This document shows positions 1 to 7,700 of a stretch of DNA of 15,441 nt, in pieces. The DNA lies in the NCBI GenBank assembly GCA_964195545.1, contig CAXMQQ010000052.1, positions 1 to 15,441 on the forward strand, in the 5' to 3' direction. How positions within the stretch are numbered: the first letter of the stretch is position 1; each line of letters begins with the position of its first letter. Origin of the DNA: JAHEEL01 sp964195545 (GTDB lineage: Bacteria; Actinomycetota; Acidimicrobiia; Spongiisociales; UBA5794). Below the pieces are notes generated by a model, which saw nothing but the letters and a program-made list of their open reading frames with translations, ran no database searches and was not told where the DNA came from. A program made the position numbers and the translations under genes.

Positions 1-73
1 CGGGCAACCAATCAGACAACGACGGCGGCATCAACAACAACTGATCCCGCTCAACAGTACGCACATTCACCAT
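1..73 (-). CDS. IS1182-like transposase, N-terminal fragment (runs off left edge)
   Basis: Read leftwards from the ATG at 73, the reverse strand encodes about 24 residues that include VERDQLLLMPPSLSDWLP. The pattern RDQ-x3-MPPSL-x-DWLP is the characteristic beginning of IS1182-family DDE transposases (RDQ..LLPPSL.DWLPEDHLA). Such enzymes cut and rejoin the ends of their own element. Only the N-terminus is in the window, so the catalytic residues cannot be checked. The codons are rich in TTG, unlike the neighbouring chromosomal genes, which fits an acquired element. The identification rests on one short but distinctive motif. A remnant rather than an intact element is equally possible. Confidence 0.72.
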   Translation of the reverse strand, partial: MVNVRTVERDQLLLMPPSLSDWLP

Positions 74-165
74 GCCCACATCATGACCGAAACCGCCACA
101 GAACGCGAGAACCCCCCCCATTCATGCGACAGCCCCCAGTGCAAGGGTTTCAGAGAACTGGGCTT
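1..165 (-). mobile_element. End of an IS1182-like insertion sequence (outer boundary approximate)
   Basis: The DNA between the transposase start (73) and the ychF stop (175) should hold the untranslated end and terminal inverted repeat of the element. It has a run of Cs at 113-119 and a T/C-poor segment unlike coding DNA. The partner end lies outside the window, so the inverted repeat and target duplication cannot be defined. The outer boundary at about 165 is a guess, limited by the intact ychF stop codon. Confidence 0.45.
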
Positions 166-174
166 CGGGTTGCC

Positions 175-1266
175 TTAGACGTTGAACCGGAAGAAGATCA
201 TGTCGCCCTCCTGGACGACGTAATCGCGACCTTCGAGGCGCCATTTCCCGGCCTCCTTCGTTCCAAGCTCTCCTCCGTACTCGGCGAAGTCGGTGCACGA
301 CACTACCTCGGCACGGATGAACCCCTTCTCGAAGTCGGTGTGGATCTCGCCAGCAGCGTTCGGAGCAGTAGCGCCTTGCCTGACCGTCCATGCCCGTGCC
401 TCTTTTGGGCCCGCGGTGAAGAACGTTCGAAGGCCCAGCAGGTGGTACGCCGCACGGATCACCTTGTTGAGACCGGGTTCGTTGAGTCCGTACTCGGCGA
501 GCATCTCGGAGCGATCCTCATCCCCGAGGAGAGCAAGTTCCGCCTCGAGATTGCCGGATATGACCACGACATCGGCCCCTTCGTGGGCTGCGTACTTGCG
601 AACCTCCTCGACGTATGGATTTTCACCGAGACCGTCTTCGGAGACGTTCGCGATGTACATGGCCGGTTTGGCCGTCAGGAGGAACAGGTCGCGAACGACG
701 GGCCGGTCGGGTTCGGAGAGCTCCATCGATCGGACTGGACGGCCTTCCGCTAGGTGGGCCTGCACGCGCTCGAAGACCGCCAACCTGGCCACGGCATTCT
801 TCTCGCCGGCTCTGGCCTTGCGCTCGGTCTTCTCGATCGCGCGTTCGACACCATCGAGGTCTGCGAGAGCGAGTTCCGTGTCGATCGTCTCCAGATCCGA
901 CGCCGGGTTGATCGTTCCGGCGACGTGAACGACATTGGGGTCGTCGAAGCACCGAACCACCTGAGCGATCGCGTCGGTCTCGCGAATGTGGTGGAGGAAC
1001 TGGTTGCCAAGTCCCTCGCCCTGGGACGCTCCTTCGACGAGTCCCGCGATGTCGACGAACTCCATGATCGTTGGGACGATCTCCTCCGGGTGGACGATGC
1101 CCGCGATCGTCGCGAGGCGTTCATCGGGCACCAGCGCAACACCCACATTCGGCTCGATCGTGCAGAACGGGTAATTCTCTGCCTGGATCTCACCGCGCGT
1201 GAGCGCGTTGAACAGCGTCGATTTACCGACGTTGGGGAGACCGACGATGGCGCAACGAATACCCAC
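175..1266 (-). CDS. ychF: Ribosome-associated ATPase YchF (Obg-like, OLA1 family)
   Basis: A 363-residue TRAFAC-class P-loop protein of full family length. Family members bind ribosomes and hydrolyse ATP rather than GTP, and act in translation and oxidative-stress responses. Visible features: P-loop GLPNVGKS at residues 9-16, switch/G3 region DIAGLVEGAS near 72-81, an NxxE motif (NVSE, 207-210) replacing the guanine-specific NKxD, and a C-terminal TGS domain from about 279 ending in FRFNV. The start is GTG at 1266, giving the canonical N-terminus MGIRCAIVGLPN, with a Shine-Dalgarno GAAAGG 5 nt upstream (1277-1272). A TATTCT box at 1298-1293 could be the -10. The gene is divergent from the next gene, and an insertion-sequence end abuts its 3' side without damaging it. 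Confidence 0.97.
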   Translation of the reverse strand: MGIRCAIVGLPNVGKSTLFNALTRGEIQAENYPFCTIEPNVGVALVPDERLATIAGIVHPEEIVPTIMEFVDIAGLVEGASQGEGLGNQFLHHIRETDAIAQVVRCFDDPNVVHVAGTINPASDLETIDTELALADLDGVERAIEKTERKARAGEKNAVARLAVFERVQAHLAEGRPVRSMELSEPDRPVVRDLFLLTAKPAMYIANVSEDGLGENPYVEEVRKYAAHEGADVVVISGNLEAELALLGDEDRSEMLAEYGLNEPGLNKVIRAAYHLLGLRTFFTAGPKEARAWTVRQGATAPNAAGEIHTDFEKGFIRAEVVSCTDFAEYGGELGTKEAGKWRLEGRDYVVQEGDMIFFRFNV

Positions 1267-1334
1267 GAGGACCTTTCAGAAGAGGGGTCATCAGAATAGG
1301 GCAGGGCGTCGTGCATCAGCCGTCGGATCGTCAG

Positions 1335-1372
1335 TTGCGATCGATCCCGTCCGATGGCCTAACGTCTCCGCT
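1335..1372 (+). promoter_or_regulatory. Candidate promoter placing the transcript start at the GTG
   Basis: TTGCGA (1335-1340) and TAACGT (1360-1365) are separated by 19 nt. The -10-like box ends 7 nt before the GTG at 1373, so transcription would begin at or next to the start codon. No Shine-Dalgarno is visible. Confidence 0.4.
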
Positions 1373-2347
1373 GTGAACACCGATGCCCTCACCGCGCTGA
1401 TCGAGTCGAGCGACCTCGACGGTCTTGTCCGATTCGTCGACGGTTTGGTGACGAGTCGCGACTGGAGCGGAATCGAGGTGATGAGGGACCGCTGCCGCGA
1501 AGCCGTCGAACGCGGAAAGCAGGTGTGGGGTCCCGCTGAATACGCCGAGTATCGCCTCGCCCTGGATGCCCCCGCCGATCGAGCGGCGGCGGTGCTCGGC
1601 GACGGCAAGGGGCGCTACGGGCCGGGACCGCTGTGGGAGGTTGCAGCGTCGCGACACAGTTGGTGCGAGATGGAGCCGCTCGTGTCGATCCCGACGCTGC
1701 GGGCCATGATCGGTCACGAACGGGCTATCAGGGGCGACGCGGTCGATCCCGATTCCATCGACGAGAACATCGTTGAGATTCCTCCCGTTCTCCAGCCATG
1801 GGAGCCGATCTATCCGGTGGCCGTCTACCGCGAGGACGGCGTCGATTTCCCCGAAGGTGACCGCATCTCCCTCGAATGGGTCGACTTGCCCGGGGCCGGG
1901 AGACAGGTCGACGACGACGGGCCGGGGGAGGCGCTGCTCGCGCTCGTGCGGCCGTGGTGGGACGAATCCAGCGGCCATGCCGACGTGGTTCAGGTCGAAG
2001 GAGATGCACTGGCGGCGATACGGGCCATCGGACCGCGCCGGGCCCGGATCGCCGACGTGACGCTCGGCGAAGCTCTTGCAGCGATGGTGTGGACGGGATC
2101 GAGCGGTGGGGCGTACGGCAGCCGGCGCGGGACGCCGATCGGGCGGTCCCTGGCCTGGTGGGTGTTGGCGACGCTCCTCGGCTACGACGAGATGCCGGAC
2201 GATCCGTCGGACCTCGAAGAGGCAGCAGAACTGCGATGGGTGGTGTGGGATCCGGGGGACGCCGTTGGGGGATGGGCGTTGCACTTGGCCGTCGAGGACC
2301 CGCAAGACGGCGTGGCGTGGGCCATCAGCGCCGTCGATATGGCGTAG
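1373..2347 (+). CDS. Uncharacterised soluble protein
   Basis: A 324-residue protein that I cannot assign to a function. The GTG at 1373 is chosen because the upstream in-frame extension lies in the ychF leader and because a TAACGT -10 box sits 7 nt before it. There is no signal peptide or transmembrane segment. The protein is acidic and tryptophan-rich in its C-terminal half. A distinctive block, VWTGSSGGAYGSRRG (about residues 239-253), is followed by a W-rich helix and a GYDEMPDD turn, which resembles conserved blocks in uncharacterised actinobacterial proteins. The stop at 2347 lies 49 nt before the LCP gene, but that gene appears to have its own promoter. The 324-residue antisense frame has the Arg/His/Pro-rich composition of a shadow. 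Coding is confident; function is unknown. Confidence 0.85.
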   Translation: MNTDALTALIESSDLDGLVRFVDGLVTSRDWSGIEVMRDRCREAVERGKQVWGPAEYAEYRLALDAPADRAAAVLGDGKGRYGPGPLWEVAASRHSWCEMEPLVSIPTLRAMIGHERAIRGDAVDPDSIDENIVEIPPVLQPWEPIYPVAVYREDGVDFPEGDRISLEWVDLPGAGRQVDDDGPGEALLALVRPWWDESSGHADVVQVEGDALAAIRAIGPRRARIADVTLGEALAAMVWTGSSGGAYGSRRGTPIGRSLAWWVLATLLGYDEMPDDPSDLEEAAELRWVVWDPGDAVGGWALHLAVEDPQDGVAWAISAVDMA

Positions 2348-2384
2348 TCGCCGATTCGCCTATGAAAGCCATCGACGGGCGGCG

Positions 2385-2396
2385 TACCGTACGGGT
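2385..2396 (+). promoter_or_regulatory. Candidate -10 box for leaderless LCP mRNA
   Basis: TACCGT (2385-2390) is followed by exactly 6 nt and then the ATG at 2397. No Shine-Dalgarno sequence precedes the ATG, so a leaderless transcript is the simplest reading. No convincing -35 box is seen. Confidence 0.4.
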
Positions 2397-4079
2397 ATGA
2401 CAGGGCATCGCACACGTGGGAGCGCTGAGCGGCGGTCGCCGATCTTGGCGGCCGTGTTGTCTGCCCTGCTCCCGGGCGCCGGACAGTGGTATGCGGGACG
2501 GCGTGTCCGTGGGGTCACGTTCGCCGCACCGGTTGCCGTGTCGCTCGTCGGACTCGTGATCGGATCACTCTCGGGGGCGATCGGTCCTCGTTCGGTTCTG
2601 ACGTGGGTTGTCCAACCCGAGCTTCTTCGGACCTCCCTGATCGTCAGCATCGCGATCCTGATCTGGCATTCCGCAGCGATCATCGATGCGTACGTGGTCG
2701 CAGGAGGGGGGTGGGCGACTCCCCGGTTCGCTCCCATCGTCGTCGCGGGGTTGCTGGTTCTCGTCGCGGTCCCACAAGCTGCAGCAGCGGCCTACATCAT
2801 CCGGGGCATCGAACTGCTCGAAGAGGTCTTCGTTGTCGACGAGGTCTTTGTTGCCGACGAGGTGCCAGTGTCACCAACCGTCACCTTCCCGGTGTCCGAT
2901 CGAGAGCCGCTGACTCCTGATCCTGCATCGATCTGGGATGAACCCGTTGGGTTCGAGTTTGAGCGATCGACGAGGAACCTCCTGTTCCGTGACGGCGTCG
3001 GGGATCCTGAAGCGATCGCGGTGTGGCCCGACATCCTGGCGCCGCCGAGTCCCGACGCCCCGTTCCTTCCTTTCGATGAGCGGATTGGTGCCGACCGTCT
3101 CACGATCCTGCTCGTCGGCGCCGACGAAGGACCCGGCAGGGAAGGTCTCCGAACCGACTCGATGATCGTCGCGACGGTCGACGTCGCGTCGGGAGAGGCA
3201 GCGCTGTTCGGTCTGCCACGGAACTTCAAGCGCGTGCCGCTACCTGCGCGGTTCAGGAGTTCGTTCATCGAACTGCAGAAGAGGGCCATCGTGAGAGAGG
3301 CCATCGACCAAGATGAAGACGGCTACCCCGATAGCTGGGTCGACGAAGACGGTGACGGCATCCCCGACGAACCGGGGTTCGTGCCGTGTGGATGCTTCCC
3401 AGAGATGCTGAACCGCGTTCACCAGTACACGATGGATTGGACCCGAAGCTATCCCGATACACCCGACCCAGGGCTGGCAGCGTTGAGGGACACGATCGCC
3501 CACCTCATCGACCTGCCAATCGACTACTACTTCATGGTCAACATGGCAGGATTCGTCGACGTCATCGACACGATCGGCGGTGTCGACCTGATGGTGAAAG
3601 ACTCTTTCCACGTTGCAGTCTCCGCGCCATCGGAGGACTCGCCGAAAGCCCGAGTTGACGTCGAACCCGGGATGAACCACCTGAGCGGTCTCGAAGCGCT
3701 GGCCTACTCGAGATGGAGAATCGGTTCGTCGGACTACGCGCGAATGCAGCGACAGCGGTGTCTCATCCGGGCCGCAACCGACCAGGCCGACCCGCTCACC
3801 CTCGTCCGCACCTTCCACACCCTCGCCGACGTCGTGCAACGTTCGGTCGTCACCGACATACCGCTGAGCCTGCTGCCCGATCTCGTCGAGGTAGTGGGGC
3901 GGATTGACCTCGATCACATCGCAACGGTTGGGTTCGTTCCTCCGACATACAACAACGGACGGGCGCCCGGTGGTTATCCGATTCCGAACGTGAGTCGCAT
4001 CAGGTGGAAAGTCGATGAGGTGCTCGAAGGGGGAGTCGCCGAACAGAGCCGGAGTGGCGAGAGCGAGTGCGACGTCTAG
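2397..4079 (+). CDS. LytR-CpsA-Psr (LCP) family protein with four-TM N-terminus and calcium-loop insert
   Basis: A 560-residue membrane protein. LCP enzymes transfer polyprenyl-linked glycopolymers such as teichoic acids, arabinogalactan or capsule onto peptidoglycan outside the membrane. The N-terminus (about 14-130) has roughly four hydrophobic segments and opens with LLPGAGQWYAG, a motif seen in small TM2-like membrane domains. A linker of about 100 residues leads to the LCP domain. Core LCP signatures are ILLVGADEG (about 237), R252-T-D254-S-M, PRN (274-276), the segment around VDVIDTIGGVDL, and a final YSRWR...D446YxRMQRQ block (437-453) with the expected Arg and Asp residues. Between PRN and the conserved DYYFMVNM segment lies an insert with two DxDxDGxxD loops (304-312 and 316-324) and a CGC pair. 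The gene ends convergently 38 nt from the ACT gene. LCP assignment is firm; the polymer substrate is unknown. Confidence 0.93.
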   Translation: MTGHRTRGSAERRSPILAAVLSALLPGAGQWYAGRRVRGVTFAAPVAVSLVGLVIGSLSGAIGPRSVLTWVVQPELLRTSLIVSIAILIWHSAAIIDAYVVAGGGWATPRFAPIVVAGLLVLVAVPQAAAAAYIIRGIELLEEVFVVDEVFVADEVPVSPTVTFPVSDREPLTPDPASIWDEPVGFEFERSTRNLLFRDGVGDPEAIAVWPDILAPPSPDAPFLPFDERIGADRLTILLVGADEGPGREGLRTDSMIVATVDVASGEAALFGLPRNFKRVPLPARFRSSFIELQKRAIVREAIDQDEDGYPDSWVDEDGDGIPDEPGFVPCGCFPEMLNRVHQYTMDWTRSYPDTPDPGLAALRDTIAHLIDLPIDYYFMVNMAGFVDVIDTIGGVDLMVKDSFHVAVSAPSEDSPKARVDVEPGMNHLSGLEALAYSRWRIGSSDYARMQRQRCLIRAATDQADPLTLVRTFHTLADVVQRSVVTDIPLSLLPDLVEVVGRIDLDHIATVGFVPPTYNNGRAPGGYPIPNVSRIRWKVDEVLEGGVAEQSRSGESECDV

Positions 4080-4117
4080 GTGTACCCGGCGTGGAAGTCG
4101 ACCGGTGACGGAATCAA

Positions 4118-4495
4118 TCAGGTCATATTGGCGCGGGCGGCCTCGGGATCATCAACCGTGACGGCGAAGTGGAGTCCCTCCGCGTTCGTGTGGAGAAGGT
4201 AGATCGAGTCGATGTTGACACCCGCATCGGCGAGGCGTTGTGCAACTTCGGCGAGGGCACCGGGTTCGTCCGGCAGGAAGGTGTCGAGTACCGGGCGCTC
4301 ATCGAAATGGAGTCCCGCCTCCTTCAGGACTCGTCGGGTCACGTTCGAGTTATCGGTCATGACTCGAACGAGGCTCTCTCCCTCCGATCCAATCGCCGCG
4401 AGTGATTCGATGTGAACGCCAGCGTTTGAGAGACGCCGTGCGAGGGTGGCAAGTTGGCCCGGTTGATTCGCGAGAGTAACGGAGAACTCTTTCAT
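4118..4495 (-). CDS. Tandem ACT-domain protein
   Basis: A 125-residue protein made almost entirely of two ACT domains, the ligand-binding fold that senses amino acids in metabolic enzymes and regulators. The first half is KEFSVTLANQPGQLATLARR-like and the second repeats the pattern LPDEPGALAEVAQRLADAG. Each has the typical PG-x-L-A turn between the first strand and helix. No catalytic domain is attached, so a stand-alone regulator or amino-acid sensor is likely. I chose the ATG at 4495, not 4513, because it begins the first ACT strand, forms an ATGA overlap with the upstream membrane-protein gene, and lies 6 nt after a TACAAT box. The ligand is unknown. Confidence 0.88.
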   Translation of the reverse strand: MKEFSVTLANQPGQLATLARRLSNAGVHIESLAAIGSEGESLVRVMTDNSNVTRRVLKEAGLHFDERPVLDTFLPDEPGALAEVAQRLADAGVNIDSIYLLHTNAEGLHFAVTVDDPEAARANMT

Positions 4496-4695
4496 GAGTC
4501 CATTGTACGACATGGGGCCTCGACCTGCATCGCTAAGACGGTGTCCGGTTCGCGAGGCGCTTGGACGAAGCGGACGATCACGGGGAAGAGGAGTGTGGCC
4601 ACCATGGCCACGACTATGGCGATCACGATCGCGGAACGAACGAGGCGGCGACGTCGCAGCTGCTCGAGTTCCTCCGGAGTGAGTTCTTCATCCAT
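4492..4695 (-). CDS. Small single-pass membrane protein
   Basis: A 67-residue protein beginning MDEELTPEELEQLRRRR. An acidic, then arginine-rich amphipathic N-terminus is followed by one hydrophobic segment (about residues 20-40, SAIVIAIVVAMVATLLFPVI) and a short polar tail. The arginines before the segment predict an N-in orientation. The start at 4695 is preferred over 4734 because the extra 13 residues are unlike a protein N-terminus and an AAGAAT box ends 7 nt upstream. Its TGA overlaps the ATG of the ACT gene by 4 bp, which supports a real two-gene operon. I do not recognise the family. It is divergent from dnaE2, with 67 nt between the two start codons. Confidence 0.65.
   Translation of the reverse strand: MDEELTPEELEQLRRRRLVRSAIVIAIVVAMVATLLFPVIVRFVQAPREPDTVLAMQVEAPCRTMDS
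4502..4507 (-). promoter_or_regulatory. Candidate internal -10 box for the ACT gene
   Basis: On the minus strand TACAAT, one base from consensus, ends 6 nt before the ATG at 4495. It lies inside the 3' end of the upstream small gene. The ACT gene may therefore be made both by translational coupling and from a leaderless transcript of its own. Confidence 0.45.
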
Positions 4696-4733
4696 CTGGT
4701 GGATTCTTGCGCATTTCCGGGACTCTGCGAGCA

Positions 4734-4749
4734 TCGAACGTATGTTCGA
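4734..4749 (+). promoter_or_regulatory. LexA operator (SOS box) of dnaE2
   Basis: TCGAACGTATGTTCGA is an exact match to the Gram-positive and actinobacterial LexA consensus CGAACRNRYGTTCG. It is symmetric in its outer six bases on each side. It sits directly upstream of the dnaE2 -10 box and would block RNA polymerase when LexA is bound. The only upstream ATG in the dnaE2 frame (4742) lies inside this operator. This argues against that ATG being the true start. Confidence 0.88.
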
Positions 4750-4750
4750 T

Positions 4751-4762
4751 TACGATGAGGTC
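4751..4762 (+). promoter_or_regulatory. Candidate -10 box for leaderless dnaE2 mRNA
   Basis: TACGAT (4751-4756) begins one base after the LexA operator and ends 6 nt before the GTG at 4763. The order operator, -10 box, start codon makes the GTG the likely first transcribed codon. The GAGG within the 6-nt spacer is too close to act as a normal ribosome site. Confidence 0.5.
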
Positions 4763-7700
4763 GTGATACGGTACGCGGAGCTTCACGCACACACGAACTT
4801 CAGCTTCCTCGATGGGGCTTCCCACCCGGCCGATCTCGTTGCACGCGCCGCCGAACTCGGCTACACAGCGCTTGCCGTCACTGATCACGACGGGTTCCGA
4901 GGGGCTGTAAAGGTTCACGTTGCCGCACGCGACGTCGGTCTCCCGATCGTCTACGGAGCCGAGGTGGGGATGCCGCGACACGAAACAGGAGACACGAGAC
5001 AGGAGGCAGGCTTGACCCCCTCCGCCTTACTGCGCTCGGCACCTCCGAAAGAGGAAGCCCCCCTGCTCGGTCGCTCCGCTCCTCCGCGTCCCCCCGCTTC
5101 GCAGGGGGACGGTGCTGGTCTCTACGCAACAGACGTTGATCCTGTCCCACCGGCCGAAGGAAGGGGGGACGCGGAGGAGCGCAGCGACGACGCAGGGGGG
5201 CGGCCCAGGAAGCGGATGCATGGGAGCAAGCCCGTTGACCTTCCTCCTTCAGATCATCTGGTTCTCCTAGCCCCCGATCCGGTGGGGTATGGGGCGTTGA
5301 GCCGGTTCGTGACCAGAGGCCAGTTCCGGGGCGAGAAGGACCGACCGGCCTACTCATACGACGACCTTGCTACCGCATCGCGTGACGGCAACTTCGTTGC
5401 CCTGACCGGATGCCGCGGCGGATCCGTCCCCCGAGCCGCGCAAGCTGGAGACCTGGCAGGTGCGATGACCGCCGCAGCCAGGCTGCGCGAGATCTTCAGT
5501 GGTCGGCTCTTCATCGAACTCACCCATCACGGCATGCCCGATGACGACGCTCGTAACGACGTCCTTCTCGAGGTGTCTCGCCGCCTTCAGATTCCGTACG
5601 TCGCGACCAACAACGCCCACTATGCGCAGCGTCGCGACGCGGACCTCGCAGAGGTTCTCGCCGCCATCGCAGGACGACGCGATCTCGATACCGCCGATGG
5701 CTTCCGACCGGCGACCGATCTCCGGCATCTCCGATCCCCCGAGGAGATGTCTGCTCTCTTTCACCGCTATCCCGGCGCGGTTGAGCGGTCCGCAGACATT
5801 GCAGCAACGCTGGCTTTCGATCTCGATCTGCTCGCCCCGGAGTTGCCGGACTTCCCGATGCCGGGCGCATTCACAACCGAAGACGAGTACCTGAGGCACC
5901 TCGTCGACGAGGGTGCTCGCGACGTGTACCCGGGCAGGGCAGGAGGGATGGATCCTGATGCACGTCGGAGGATGGACCACGAACTGTCGGTGATCTCCGA
6001 CCTCGGTTTCGCCGGGTTCTTCCTCGTTGCGTGGGACATCGTCACGTTCGCACGCTCGCAGGGCATCTACTGTCAGATCCGCGGATCGGGAGCGGACTCA
6101 GCAGTCTGTCGCTGCCTCGGGCTGACCCGCGTCGATCCGATCCGTCTGAACCTCCCGTTCGAGCGGTTCCTCTCCTCCGAACGCGGCCGACCGCCAGACA
6201 TCGACATCGACTTCGAAGCCGAACGCCGCGAGGAGGTCATCCAGTACTGCTACCGACGGTACGGGCGGGAGCGGGCGGCGATGGTCGCCAACGTCATCAC
6301 CTACCGTGCACGGTCGGTGCTCCAGGATGTCGGCAAGGCCTTCGCTCTCACACAGGCTCAGGTCAATGGACTCACCCGTTATCTCGATACCCGAGACCCC
6401 GCGGCGATCGGTGACGTCGTCGATCTGCCGGTTGGGCTCACCAGCGATCTCATCGTCGACGTGTGTCGCCGCCTCGACGGGTTCCCCCGCCATCTCGGTA
6501 TCCACTCAGGAGGCATGGTCGTTGCGCGCCGACCACTCTGGGAGACGGTGCCGATGGAATGGGGGAGGATGGAGGACCGCTCCGTTCTCCAATGGGACAA
6601 AGACGATTGCGCGACGATGGGAATCGTCAAATTCGATCTCCTCGCGCTCGGTGCGCTGAACGGCATGCACCTGACCGTCGACCTCATCGCAGACACCCAC
6701 GGCATCGACATCGACCTCGCCACCATCGCGCAGGAACCCGTTGTCTACGACCTGATGACCAGGGCCGACACCGTCGGGATCTTCCAGATCGAGTCCAGGG
6801 CACAGATGGCGACCCTCCCGAAACTGAAGCCGAGGACTTTCTACGACCTGGCGATCGAAGTGGCCCTCATCCGGCCAGGACCGATCCAGGGTCAATCCGT
6901 GCATCCGTTTCTTCGGCGCAGAAATGGGGAGGAGGCCGTCCGATATCCGCACCCGTCGGCCGAGCCGATCCTGAGAAAGACCCTCGGTGTCCCGATATTT
7001 CAGGAGCAACTGATGGAACTCGCCAGGATCTGTGCCGGCTTCACCCCCGGCCAGTCAGACCGGTTGCGTCAGGCGATGACGCACAAGCGGGCATCGGAAG
7101 CGATGGACCGACTCCATGCCGAGGTGTTCTCCGGCATGGCCTCAAACGGCATCACCGGCGCTCCCGCAGATGAGATCTGGGAGAAGCTCCAGGGGTTCGC
7201 GTCGTTCGGGTTCCCGGAGAGCCACTCCGTCTCGTTCGCCTACATCGTCTACGCGGCCGCATGGCTGAAGCACCACTGGCCCACCGAGTTCTTCGCAGGT
7301 CTGCTCAACGCCCAGCCGATGGGTTTCTACACGCCGAACTCGCTCGTGCAAGATGCCCAACACCACGGCGTCGTCGTCCTCGTCCCCGATGTGAACGCCT
7401 CCGAGTTCGACTGCACGATCGAGCCGTTCCAGGCTGATCGCGATGACGTCGCTCACTATCTCGGGGGATCATGGCGGCGAGGAAGAGGACCGGTGGATGA
7501 TCCGGTCCGCCCGGCCGTCGCTCTGAGGATCGGTCTCCGGTACGTTCGGGATCTTGGCGAATCGGAGATCGTGCGGATCGAGGCAGCTCGCATGATCGGA
7601 GGTGCATTCACCACCCCGGAGGATCTGGCGCAACGAACGGGTCTTCCGCTCGACGCCTATGAGAGTCTTGCCGCGTCCGGTGCGCTCACACCGGTCGGCC

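Noticed and set aside
1331..2305. 324-residue minus-strand open frame
   Set aside because: It is antisense to the hypothetical protein gene and has the Arg/His/Pro-rich composition and lack of domains typical of a shadow frame.
4742..4744. ATG giving MFDYDEVVIRYAELHAH as the dnaE2 start
   Set aside because: It lies inside the LexA operator and upstream of the -10 box that places transcription start at 4763; homology begins at the later GTG. It remains possible if transcription starts further upstream.
4878..5357. 159-residue minus-strand frame across the dnaE2 insertion, considered as a gene carried by the element
   Set aside because: It has the low-complexity Pro/Arg composition produced by translating the inverted repeat, and it extends into dnaE2 on both sides.
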